Source: Leptolyngbya sp. PLA1 (GTDB lineage Bacteria > Planctomycetota > Phycisphaerae > Phycisphaerales > UBA1924). Taken from it: a stretch of DNA of 64,000 nucleotides. A model generated the notes under the pieces. The model saw nothing but the letters and a program-made list of their open reading frames with translations. It made no database searches and was not told the origin of the DNA. Positions within the stretch are counted from its first letter, which is position 1. Each line of letters starts with the position of its first letter. Below are positions 1 through 8,561 of this stretch, one piece after another. A program made the translations under genes and the position numbers. Location of the stretch: assembly GCA_021405315.1 (NCBI GenBank), contig QWIH01000008.1, positions 1 through 64,000 on the forward strand. The letters are read 5' to 3'.

Positions 1-29
1 GTGGGCTTTGGGGAGTCGAAGGAGATCTA

Positions 30-1697
<1,668 letters not shown>

Positions 1698-1937
1698 TTA
1701 GCGGTTGGCGGACTTTCGGCCGAGTGAGATTCGAATCCAGGCGACGCGCTCGGCCTCCACGATGTAGACGGAATGGCCGTCGGTGACTTTCACAAGCTGG
1801 TCGGGCTCAACGGGGATGAGCATGGCGCCGTGCACGGTGAGCTGGGCGGCATGGTCCGCGAGGCCGGTGAAGGCGAAGGTGGCATCGCGCTCGCCATTGA
1901 GTTCCTTGAGTGCGGTGCGGAGTTGCTCGGGTGTCAT
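1698..1937 (-). CDS. Small protein of unknown function between groES and groEL
   Basis: A 79-residue reading frame (MTPEQLRTALKELNGERDA...) starts 17 bp after the groES stop and ends 33 bp before groEL, on the same strand, so it is probably part of the same transcript. The sequence alternates hydrophobic and polar residues in its middle (LTVHGAMLIPVEPDQLVKV), as expected for a small beta-rich soluble domain. There is no signal peptide, membrane segment or cysteine. I do not recognise a family. The position suggests co-expression with the chaperonins, but no functional link is shown by the sequence itself. Confidence 0.65.
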   Translation of the reverse strand: MTPEQLRTALKELNGERDATFAFTGLADHAAQLTVHGAMLIPVEPDQLVKVTDGHSVYIVEAERVAWIRISLGRKSANR

Positions 1938-1954
1938 CGGGGGCCCCGTCGTGG

Positions 1955-2278
1955 TCAGTCGATGACGGCGAGGATGTCGTCCTCGGACATGATGAGGAGT
2001 TCCTGGCCGTCGATCTTGACCTCGGTTCCCGCGTAGGAGGAGAAGATGATCTTGTCGCCCTTTCGGACGGAGAGCGGGATGCGCTCGCCGGTGTCGGTGT
2101 TGAGGGCGCCGGTGCCGACGGCCTCGATGGTGCCGGTCTTGGGCTTGTCCTTGCTGGTCTCGGGGAGGAAGATGCCCGAGTCGGTCTTGGTCTGGGCCTC
2201 GTCGCGGCGGACGAGGATCTTGTCGTGCAGGGGACGGACGGCGAACTTGCTGTTCTTGCTCATGTGCGGAGGCTCCAA
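1955..2278 (-). CDS. groS: Co-chaperonin GroES
   Basis: Ten-kilodalton co-chaperonin that caps the GroEL ring. The 107 residues include the family core: VRPLHDKILVRRDEAQTKTDSGIFLPET (mobile loop region), KPKTGTIEAVGTG, the VRKGDKIIFSSYAGTEVKIDG segment and the closing SEDDILAVID. The start ATG at 2278 has a GGAG ribosome site (GGAGCCTCCGCAC). The protein is about ten residues longer than E. coli GroES because of an N-terminal MEPPHMSKNSK extension; the internal ATG at MSKNSK is an alternative start. It is first in the groS-unknown-groL run, 24 bp after the receiver-like gene. Confidence 0.97.
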   Translation of the reverse strand: MEPPHMSKNSKFAVRPLHDKILVRRDEAQTKTDSGIFLPETSKDKPKTGTIEAVGTGALNTDTGERIPLSVRKGDKIIFSSYAGTEVKIDGQELLIMSEDDILAVID

Positions 2279-2302
2279 AGTGGGTATCAGGTAACCCGGT
2301 GA

Positions 2303-2824
2303 TCAGGCCACGGGCCAGCGGCCCTCGTAGTGACGTTCGAGGATGCGATGCAGGACGCCGAGGATCACCTCGAGGTCCGAGAGTTCCTTGGGCCGGTCGA
2401 CGACGGCGAAGGCACCCAGCCGGAGGGCCGCGGCGAGGTCGCGGCAGTCGTCGCGGGAGGTGCGGGAGCGTTTGACGGCAACGACCGGGGGCGGGGCGTC
2501 GAGACGGGAAAGGAGTTCGAGGAGGCGAGGGCCGCCCTCGGCGAACTCGGGGCTCCCGCCATGGCCGTAGGCACCGTCATCGAGGGGCAGCCCGAGATCG
2601 ACGACGGCGATGTGGATGCGATTGTCGGTCATGACGCGCTGGGCCTGGGCCCCGGAGCTGGCGCGGAGGGACTGGATGCCCATCGGGGCCAGGAGCGAGG
2701 GGAGGCGGTCGACCCAGGACTCCGGGTGCCAGCCCGCGTAGGACAGCAGAAGGTTGAGACGCCCACCCGAGCCGAATGGTGGGGCGGCAGGTGCATCGGG
2801 GGAGTTGGCGCGCACGTTCCTCAC
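2303..2824 (-). CDS. Response-regulator receiver-like protein
   Basis: The open frame continues upstream to an ATG at 3004, but the first ~60 residues of that version are R/P/G-rich and overlap the rmuC promoter region. I therefore place the start at the GTG at 2824 (173 residues); TTG 2839 and GTG 2815 are equally possible. The body reads like a CheY-type fold: RLNLLLSYAGW (beta1), IHIAVVDLGLPLDD with a candidate phospho-acceptor Asp in VVDLGLP, PPPVVAVKRSRT in place of the usual T/S-K region, and LRLGAFAVVDRPKEL. No output domain is present, so it would be a single-domain receiver or a degenerate one. It lies just upstream of groES on the same strand. Confidence 0.55.
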   Translation of the reverse strand: MRNVRANSPDAPAAPPFGSGGRLNLLLSYAGWHPESWVDRLPSLLAPMGIQSLRASSGAQAQRVMTDNRIHIAVVDLGLPLDDGAYGHGGSPEFAEGGPRLLELLSRLDAPPPVVAVKRSRTSRDDCRDLAAALRLGAFAVVDRPKELSDLEVILGVLHRILERHYEGRWPVA

Positions 2825-2983
2825 TGCTTCGACGATGGGCAACTGCCGTGCCGAACGGGAGGGGCGTTCGCCGTGCCCCGGGCAGGGTGCCGGTGCCCTG
2901 TGGGGAGTCCCTCTACGTGTGGCGACAGAGGCGAGGTGCCAAGTTGGCAGACCGGCACGACCACCTGCTGCCCGGATAAAACC

Positions 2984-3012
2984 CTGACGACAGGCAGGGG
3001 GCACGGTACACT
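2984..3012 (+). promoter_or_regulatory. Sigma70-like promoter of rmuC, apparently giving a leaderless mRNA
   Basis: CTGACG (2984-2989), 17 bp, TACACT (3007-3012). The rmuC ATG begins at 3019, six bases after the -10 hexamer, where transcription would be expected to start. No Shine-Dalgarno sequence precedes this ATG. Inference from sequence only. Confidence 0.45.
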
Positions 3013-3018
3013 CTGGCC

Positions 3019-4524
3019 ATGCTTACGGCGGTGATTGTTCTCGCGGCGGTCGGCGCGGCGCTCGGTGGGGCGTGCGTGGTTCTGGTCTGGCAGCGAGGGA
3101 AGATGATGGCGGCGGAGGCCGCGTTGCGGGCTGAGCTGACCGCGGCCATCGCGGCGCGCGCGCAGGCGGCCGAATCTCTCGAGCGGACGGGGGCGGATCT
3201 GGAGGGGGTGCGTGCCGCGTTGACGAGGGCGGAAGCGCAGGCGGCGGCGATGACGCGCGACGCCGCGAACCTGAGGCAGGAGCGAGAGGCCGACCGGGCC
3301 AACGCGGAGCAACGCCTGCGCGATGCGGTGGAGGCGACCCGGCGCGAGTTGCGGGCGCAGGTCGAGGCGTTCGAGGCGGCGAAGCGCGAGTATGAGAAGG
3401 AACGGGCGGCGAGTCAGCAGAGCCTGCGTGACACGTTCGGGTCGCTCGCGGCGGAGGCGCTGAAGCAGTCCAGCGCTGAACTGCTGAAGGCGGCGAAGGA
3501 GAACTGGAACGCGGAGCGCACCCGACTCGCCGGTGAGCAGGAGAAGCAGAAGCTGGAGGTGCAGTCGATCGTGGCGCCCATCAGCGAGACTCTGAAGAAG
3601 ACGGATGAGAAGCTGTCTCAGATGCAGCAGCAGTGGGCGACGGATCGCGGGACGATCAGCGAGCAGGTGCGGGCGGTGGGTGAGGCCGGGATGACGCTGC
3701 GGGCGGAGACGGGGAAGCTGGTGCGGGCGCTCAGCCGCCCGGAGGTGCGCGGGGCGTGGGGCGAGTGGCAGCTCAAGCGGGTGGCGGAGCTGGCGGGGAT
3801 GACGGCGTACTGCGACTTTGCGGAGCAGGTGACGGCGCCGAGGCAGGGCGAGGAGGGGGCGATCCGCCCCGACATGGTGGTGAGGCTGCCGAACGACCGC
3901 GTGATCATCGTGGACGCGAAGACCAACACGCTGGAGTACCTGGAGGCGGCTCGGGCGGAGACGCCGGCGGCGGCGGAGGAGCATCTGGAGAACTTTGCGA
4001 GGCACGTCGCGGAGCAGGTGGCGGCCCTGTCACGGAAGCGCTATTGGGCGGGCTTTGAGGGCGCGATCGACTTCACGGTGATGTTCGTGCCGGGGGATCA
4101 GTTCCTGGATGCGGCGCTGGCCCGGAGGCCCGGGCTGATGGAGTCGGCGGCGGCGTCGAATGTGATCCTCGTGACGCCCGCGACCCTCATCGGGCTCCTC
4201 CGCGCGGTCGCGGTCGGGTGGCGGGAGAAGCACCTGGCGGCCGAAGCCGCGGAACTGCTTGCTCTGGGCCGGACGCTCCACGAACGGGCTCGCGTGGCGA
4301 TGGAGAAGGCCGCGGACCTGGGCGGCGCGCTCGAGGCGGCGGTCAAACGCTACAACGAGTTCGTGGGGTCGTACAAGTCGCGGCTGGAGCCGACGCTGAG
4401 GCGATTCGAGGATGCGGGCGCCCGAAGCGCCAAGGACCTGCCCGAGGTCACGGAGATCGAGGTGGCGCCGAGGCTGCTTTCCGAGGCGCGGGCCGAGCCT
4501 TCCGAGTCATTGCTTCACGAGTGA
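3019..4524 (+). CDS. rmuC: DNA recombination protein RmuC family
   Basis: RmuC proteins limit inversions between inverted repeats and carry a PD-(D/E)XK-like nuclease fold. This 501-residue protein starts with one membrane segment (residues 3-23), followed by a long Ala/Glu/Arg coiled coil to about residue 200. The conserved RmuC core comes next: RPEVRGAWGEWQLKRVAELAGM, IRPDMVVRLPNDRVIIVDAKTN (candidate catalytic Asp and D-A-K) and the KRYWAGFEGAIDFTVMFVPGDQF segment. Length and domain order are normal. The start is the ATG at 3019, six bases after a TACACT box. The last 18 bp overlap the 3' end of convergent birA. Confidence 0.93.
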   Translation: MLTAVIVLAAVGAALGGACVVLVWQRGKMMAAEAALRAELTAAIAARAQAAESLERTGADLEGVRAALTRAEAQAAAMTRDAANLRQEREADRANAEQRLRDAVEATRRELRAQVEAFEAAKREYEKERAASQQSLRDTFGSLAAEALKQSSAELLKAAKENWNAERTRLAGEQEKQKLEVQSIVAPISETLKKTDEKLSQMQQQWATDRGTISEQVRAVGEAGMTLRAETGKLVRALSRPEVRGAWGEWQLKRVAELAGMTAYCDFAEQVTAPRQGEEGAIRPDMVVRLPNDRVIIVDAKTNTLEYLEAARAETPAAAEEHLENFARHVAEQVAALSRKRYWAGFEGAIDFTVMFVPGDQFLDAALARRPGLMESAAASNVILVTPATLIGLLRAVAVGWREKHLAAEAAELLALGRTLHERARVAMEKAADLGGALEAAVKRYNEFVGSYKSRLEPTLRRFEDAGARSAKDLPEVTEIEVAPRLLSEARAEPSESLLHE

Positions 4525-5292
4525 GGTGCACGAGGCCGGGAGGCGCACATCGCCTTGGGGAGTGGCGAGCAGGATTTCCGTGAGGGGATCGATGGCCCGG
4601 ATGATCCCCCGCACGCGCGTGCCGTCGTGATCGAACTCCTGCTCGGTGCCCGTCAGCACGTCCGCGGCACGCCACTCCGTGAGGGTCGCCCGGAGCCCGG
4701 CGTCTGACCGGCACTCGGAGAGGACCGCGTCGAGCGAGGCAAGGACCGCGGCGAGGACGTCGGCGCGGGTGGTGGTCACGCCGAGCTCACGAAGTGAGAC
4801 GGCGCGGCCCTGCACGGGCGCGGGCCAATCCCGCTGCGTCTGGAGCACGTTGAGCCCGACTCCCAGGAGCGTCACTCCGTTCTTCACTTCCACGAGCACA
4901 CCGGCGAGCTTGCGCCGCCTGCCATCTCGCTCCACGACGTCGTTGGGCCACTTGAGGCCGATGAGGCGTGCACCGAGTGATCGTACGGCCCGCAGGATCG
5001 CGACGCCGGCGACGAGGGGGAGCGACGGGGTGTGAGCGGGCAGGACGCAGGTGAGCGCAAGACCCAGGCCCGACTCGTCGTGCCACGCGCGGCCGAGCCG
5101 GCCCCTTCCCGCACGCTGTCGCCCCGCGACGAGGACGAGGCCGGGCGTGCCCGCGCCGGCGTGCAGCGCCGCGTCCTGAGTGCTGGCGCATTCGTCGAGC
5201 ACGATGGCCGCGTGCCAAGGGGATCCGGGGCGAGCGACCGCGCGGTCGGCGGCGAGTCGGAGGTCGGGGAGATCTGGGGATGGGGTGCTCAC
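4507..5292 (-). CDS. birA: Biotin--[acetyl-CoA-carboxylase] ligase
   Basis: Activates biotin with ATP and attaches it to the biotin carboxyl carrier protein of acetyl-CoA carboxylase. The 261 residues carry STQD (biotin pocket), GRGRLGRAW (the GRGRxGRxW adenylate loop), GLKWPNDVV (catalytic lysine region) and KLAGVLVEVKNG. There is no N-terminal winged helix, so this is the monofunctional type and not a biotin-operon repressor. Its ATG overlaps the nadC stop by four bases (ATGA), which indicates translational coupling. The stop is convergent with rmuC and overlaps it by 18 bp. accD, another part of the carboxylase system, lies at 43.3-44.2 kb. Confidence 0.95.
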   Translation of the reverse strand: MSTPSPDLPDLRLAADRAVARPGSPWHAAIVLDECASTQDAALHAGAGTPGLVLVAGRQRAGRGRLGRAWHDESGLGLALTCVLPAHTPSLPLVAGVAILRAVRSLGARLIGLKWPNDVVERDGRRRKLAGVLVEVKNGVTLLGVGLNVLQTQRDWPAPVQGRAVSLRELGVTTTRADVLAAVLASLDAVLSECRSDAGLRATLTEWRAADVLTGTEQEFDHDGTRVRGIIRAIDPLTEILLATPQGDVRLPASCTSLVKQ

Positions 5293-6215
5293 GAGGCATC
5301 CACGTCCATCGCGACGTCGAGGGAGACGGCGTGGTGGGTCAGGGCGCCGATGCTGATGCGGTCGACGCCGGTGGCGGCGATGCGAGGGAGCGTGGCGAGA
5401 CTGATCCCGCCGCTGGCCTCGAGTTCGAGGCGAGGGTTGAGCCTGTCACGTCTCGCGCAGGCGTGGCTCAACTGCTCGGGGGTCATGTTGTCGAGGAGCA
5501 CGATGTCCACGACGCCCGGGGGGAGTGAGAGGAGTGCTTCGAACTGATCGAGCGTGTCGGCCTCGACCTCTACGAAGGAGATGTGCCCGAGCGCGCGGGC
5601 GCGGGCGGAAGCCTCGGCGACGAAGCGTGCGAGGTTCGAAGTGGAGATTCCCGCGATGTGGTTGTCCTTGATGAGGACGGCGTCGTGGAGTCCGAGGCGA
5701 TGGGAGAGCCCCCCGCCGCACCGGACCGCGTATTTCTCAAGGACGCGGAGGCCGGGGGTGGTCTTTCGGGTGTCGTAGACGCGGGCGCGGGAGGCGTCGG
5801 GGAGAGCCGCAACATGGGTCGCGGTGAGCGAGGCGATGCCGGAGAGGCGGCCGAGGAGATTGAGCGCGGTTCGTTCTGCTGCGAGGAGTTCCACGAGCGG
5901 GCCGCGGAGAGCGGCGAGGTCCGTGCGTGCGGGGACGCGGCAGCCGTCGGAGGCGAAGAGGGTGAGCGAGCAGCGTGGCGCGAAGCGATGCAGGATGAGC
6001 GGGAGCGCGGCGAGGCCGCTGATCACGCCCTCTGCGCGTGCGATGATCCTGGCGTGACCCGGGGCGGAAGAATCAAGGCAGGCAGCGGAGGTGACGTCGC
6101 CTTCCCGGCCCAGGTCTTCGTCGTGGGCGAGGTCGATCAGCCTCTGAACCAGGCCGCCGGAGGCGAGGTGTTCCCAGACGGTGTGGAGCGGAGCGGCGTT
6201 CAGCGGGCCGGACAT
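5289..6215 (-). CDS. nadC: Nicotinate-nucleotide pyrophosphorylase (carboxylating), quinolinate phosphoribosyltransferase
   Basis: Makes nicotinate mononucleotide from quinolinate and PRPP in de novo NAD synthesis. The family pattern is present across 308 residues: EDLGREGDVTS, ERTALNLLGRLSGIASLT, YDTRKTTPGLRVLEKYAVRCGGG, HRLGLHDAVLIKDNHI, FVEVEADTLDQF, DIVLLDNMTPE and LEASGGISL. The ATG at 6215 has no ribosome site, but TAAAGT lies six bases upstream (6222-6227), so it may be leaderless. The next gene, birA, overlaps by ATGA. nadA and nadB are not in the window. Confidence 0.96.
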   Translation of the reverse strand: MSGPLNAAPLHTVWEHLASGGLVQRLIDLAHDEDLGREGDVTSAACLDSSAPGHARIIARAEGVISGLAALPLILHRFAPRCSLTLFASDGCRVPARTDLAALRGPLVELLAAERTALNLLGRLSGIASLTATHVAALPDASRARVYDTRKTTPGLRVLEKYAVRCGGGLSHRLGLHDAVLIKDNHIAGISTSNLARFVAEASARARALGHISFVEVEADTLDQFEALLSLPPGVVDIVLLDNMTPEQLSHACARRDRLNPRLELEASGGISLATLPRIAATGVDRISIGALTHHAVSLDVAMDVDAS

Positions 6216-6257
6216 GGGGTGACTTTACGGGAGAGAGGTGTCGCCCGGGGGCGCACG

Positions 6258-6917
6258 CTAGGACATCATTGAGAAGCCCCGGCGGACGTAGGGAACGCCG
6301 GAGAGGACGGTGACGCCGACGGTAAGCCAGACCGCGATGTCGATGAGGATGCGGCCCATCGAGCCCGGGCGGACGTCGGTGATGCCGAGCATCACGAGGA
6401 TGAAGGGGATGACGCACGCCTGGAGGACCATCTTGGCCTTGCCGGTCCAATCGGCTGAGAAGTCCTTGCCCTCGCCCTCGATGACGGCACGGATGGACGT
6501 CACGAGGAGTTCGCGGCCCAGGATGACCACGACCATCCAGGACGCGACGCCGGAAACCTGATAGACGGGCTTGCCTTCGATGTCCACGCCGAAGGTCGGG
6601 CCGGCGAGCATGACGAAGGCGCCGATGACGAGGACCTTGTCGGCGAAGGGGTCCATCACACGTCCGAAGCGGGAAACAACCTTCCACCTGCGTGCGAGCG
6701 GGCCGTCGATGGCATCGGTGATGGCCGCCAGTCCGAAGAGGGCGGCCTCGATGAGGTAGGGCCAGAGCGGCCTGAGGGGCATGATCCTGGCTTCATCGAC
6801 GAGGAATCGAGGCGGGTAGTTCCATTCGGCGAGGAGGATGAAGAAGGCGGCGGCGATGACGAGGCGTGCGGCCGTGAGGGCGTTGGGGATCCAGCGCCGG
6901 TGCCGGTCGGTGATCAT
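6258..6917 (-). CDS. pgsA: CDP-diacylglycerol--glycerol-3-phosphate 3-phosphatidyltransferase
   Basis: Integral membrane enzyme of phosphatidylglycerol synthesis. The CDP-alcohol phosphatidyltransferase signature D-G-x2-A-R-x8-G-x3-D-x3-D is seen as DAIDGPLARRWKVVSRFGRVMDPFADK. The start MITDRHRRWIPNALTAARL fits the family (IPNxLTxxR), so I use the ATG at 6917 (219 residues) with an upstream GAGG, and not the open frame that reaches 7118. Multiple hydrophobic segments follow. The N-terminal half has an insertion (EWNYPPRFLVDEARIMPLRP) that lengthens the first loop relative to short PgsA proteins. It is divergent from nuoJ across about 316 bp. Confidence 0.9.
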   Translation of the reverse strand: MITDRHRRWIPNALTAARLVIAAAFFILLAEWNYPPRFLVDEARIMPLRPLWPYLIEAALFGLAAITDAIDGPLARRWKVVSRFGRVMDPFADKVLVIGAFVMLAGPTFGVDIEGKPVYQVSGVASWMVVVILGRELLVTSIRAVIEGEGKDFSADWTGKAKMVLQACVIPFILVMLGITDVRPGSMGRILIDIAVWLTVGVTVLSGVPYVRRGFSMMS

Positions 6918-7141
6918 GTCCTCGGGAGATGACGTGGTGCCCTGCGTCAATCTGGGGAGTGTAGTGTCGGGGTGGTGTGACCGCGCGAGCAACCTCTGGA
7001 TCCGAACGCGGTGGACGCCGCCGCAGCACGCGTGCGCAAAGTGTGCGGGGCCCTTGGCTTCGGTGTGAGCAGCGTGCGGCGTGGCGCACGAACTCGCGCC
7101 GGCGGCGGGGGCGGGCACCTGTCGCTCTCCCGGGCCGTCGG

Positions 7142-7170
7142 TTGAAGATGCGCCACGCGGCTTCTATCCT
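7142..7170 (+). promoter_or_regulatory. Candidate sigma70-type promoter of the nuoJKLMN operon
   Basis: TTGAAG (7142-7147), exactly 17 bp, TATCCT (7165-7170), in the 316-bp pgsA-nuoJ intergenic region. A short hairpin (ACCCCG / CGGGGT, about 7191-7210) lies between the predicted start site and the nuoJ start. No other gene is seen in this gap. Confidence 0.5.
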
Positions 7171-7233
7171 GACGGCTCACTACCCCGGCGTCGTCGGGGT
7201 TGCGTCAGGTGGTGCGCACAGGACGGATCGACC

Positions 7234-8196
7234 TTGGGCGAACTGATTCACCCTTTCATCGTGTACGGGTTCTGCGTGCTTGGCGGCGCAGCGCTGTGCC
7301 TGGCGCTGCCACGAGGCGGGCGGTCCCCTCAGGTGCTGGGGGCCCTCGCGGGGGCGCTCATCGCGGGGCTCGCGCTGCTGGCGCTCGCGGTCAAGTTTGC
7401 GCCCGTGCTGCCCAACGTCTACTTCTACATTTTTTCCCTGATCGGCGTCGGCGCGGCCTTGCGGGTGATCACGCACCCCAGGCCGGTGTACGCGGCGTTG
7501 TACTTCATTCTGACGGTGATCTCCACGGGCGGGCTGTTCGTGCTGCTCTCCGCGGAGTTCATGGCGTTTGCGCTGATCATCGTCTATGCGGGCGCGATCC
7601 TGATCACGTATCTGTTCGTGATCATGCTGGCGACCCAGGCGCCGCAGGAGGACCAGACGGAGGTGCTGGCGTCGTACGACACCCGCGCGAGGGAACCGGT
7701 GGCGGCGTCGGTGGTGGGCTTCCTGCTGCTGGCGGTGCTGACGACGCTCTTCTTCCGTGGTGTGGACCGCCTCCCGATGCCCCCGAGCCGGGTGGACGAC
7801 CAGGCGCTGCTCGCGGATATGCCCCGCAAGGTGGAGAACTCGCTCAGGTCCGCGGGGCTGCTGCGGGAGGGTGAAGCGATTCGGGAGATCGACACCGGGG
7901 CCGGCGTGGTGCGTGTGGCCGCCGGCGGGGCGGTGCGTGACATCCCGAGGTCGGACTGGCCCGAGGGGATGGGCGTGAGCAACGTGGAGGCCTTGGGATT
8001 CAACCTGCTCCGGGAGCACCCGGGGTCGATCGAGATCGCGGGCGTGATCCTGCTGATGGCGATGCTGGGAGCGGTGGTGCTGAGCCGCAAACAGGTGGAG
8101 ATGGACGAGGAGGCGAAGCGACGTCAGGCCCAGAAGCTGGGACAGACGACGGGCGGGATTTCGGACGTGACCGGCCCGATCGGGGGTGAGTCGTGA
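7234..8196 (+). CDS. nuoJ: NADH-quinone oxidoreductase subunit J
   Basis: Membrane subunit of complex I next to the quinone channel. Five hydrophobic segments are visible, with the NuoJ signature region FALIIVYAGAILITYLFVIML. The frame is open back to 7081, but that stretch is Arg/Gly-rich and overlaps the promoter. I place the start at TTG 7234 (AGGA ten bases upstream), giving MGELIHPFIVYGF; GTG 7261 is the alternative. At about 320 residues it is longer than E. coli NuoJ because of a soluble loop (about residues 165-250) before the last membrane helix. It overlaps nuoK by GTGA. nuoA-I are not in the window. Confidence 0.92.
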   Translation: MGELIHPFIVYGFCVLGGAALCLALPRGGRSPQVLGALAGALIAGLALLALAVKFAPVLPNVYFYIFSLIGVGAALRVITHPRPVYAALYFILTVISTGGLFVLLSAEFMAFALIIVYAGAILITYLFVIMLATQAPQEDQTEVLASYDTRAREPVAASVVGFLLLAVLTTLFFRGVDRLPMPPSRVDDQALLADMPRKVENSLRSAGLLREGEAIREIDTGAGVVRVAAGGAVRDIPRSDWPEGMGVSNVEALGFNLLREHPGSIEIAGVILLMAMLGAVVLSRKQVEMDEEAKRRQAQKLGQTTGGISDVTGPIGGES

Positions 8197-8546
8197 GCCT
8201 TCTGATGACGCTGGCGCAGACCGGGGCTCCCGCGCCGATGGCGCCGTCGACGCTGGGCCACTATCTGCTGGTGTCGGCCCTGCTGCTGGTGATCGGGCTG
8301 ATCGGGTTTGTGACTCGCCGGAACCTGATCATCATGTTCCTGTGCACGGAGCTCATGTTCCAGGCCGCGGGGCTGGCGGCGGTTGCGTTCGGGCGGTATC
8401 ACCTGAACCTCACGGGGCAGACGCTGGTGATCTTCATTCTGACGGTGGCGGCGGCGGAGGCGGCGATGGCGCTGGCGCTGGTGGTGCTGCTCTTCCGGCG
8501 GAAGGAGAGCCTGAACGCCGAGGAATGGCAGGACCTAAAGGGCTGA
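8193..8546 (+). CDS. nuoK: NADH-quinone oxidoreductase subunit K
   Basis: Small membrane subunit of complex I homologous to MrpC. The 117 residues have three membrane helices and the family features GFVTRRNLIIMFLCTELMF (helix with the conserved Glu) and FILTVAAAEAAMALALVVLLFRR (second conserved Glu). The GTG start at 8193 overlaps the nuoJ TGA by four bases. About 15 extra residues (SLLMTLAQTGAPAPM...) precede the first helix compared with the usual ~100-residue protein. Confidence 0.96.
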   Translation: MSLLMTLAQTGAPAPMAPSTLGHYLLVSALLLVIGLIGFVTRRNLIIMFLCTELMFQAAGLAAVAFGRYHLNLTGQTLVIFILTVAAAEAAMALALVVLLFRRKESLNAEEWQDLKG

Positions 8547-8561
8547 GCCCCGGGACGACTC

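Noticed and set aside
2279-2302. CIRCE element upstream of groES
   Set aside because: No TTAGCACTC-N9-GAGTGCTAA-type dyad is present; the gap to the upstream gene is only 24 bp.
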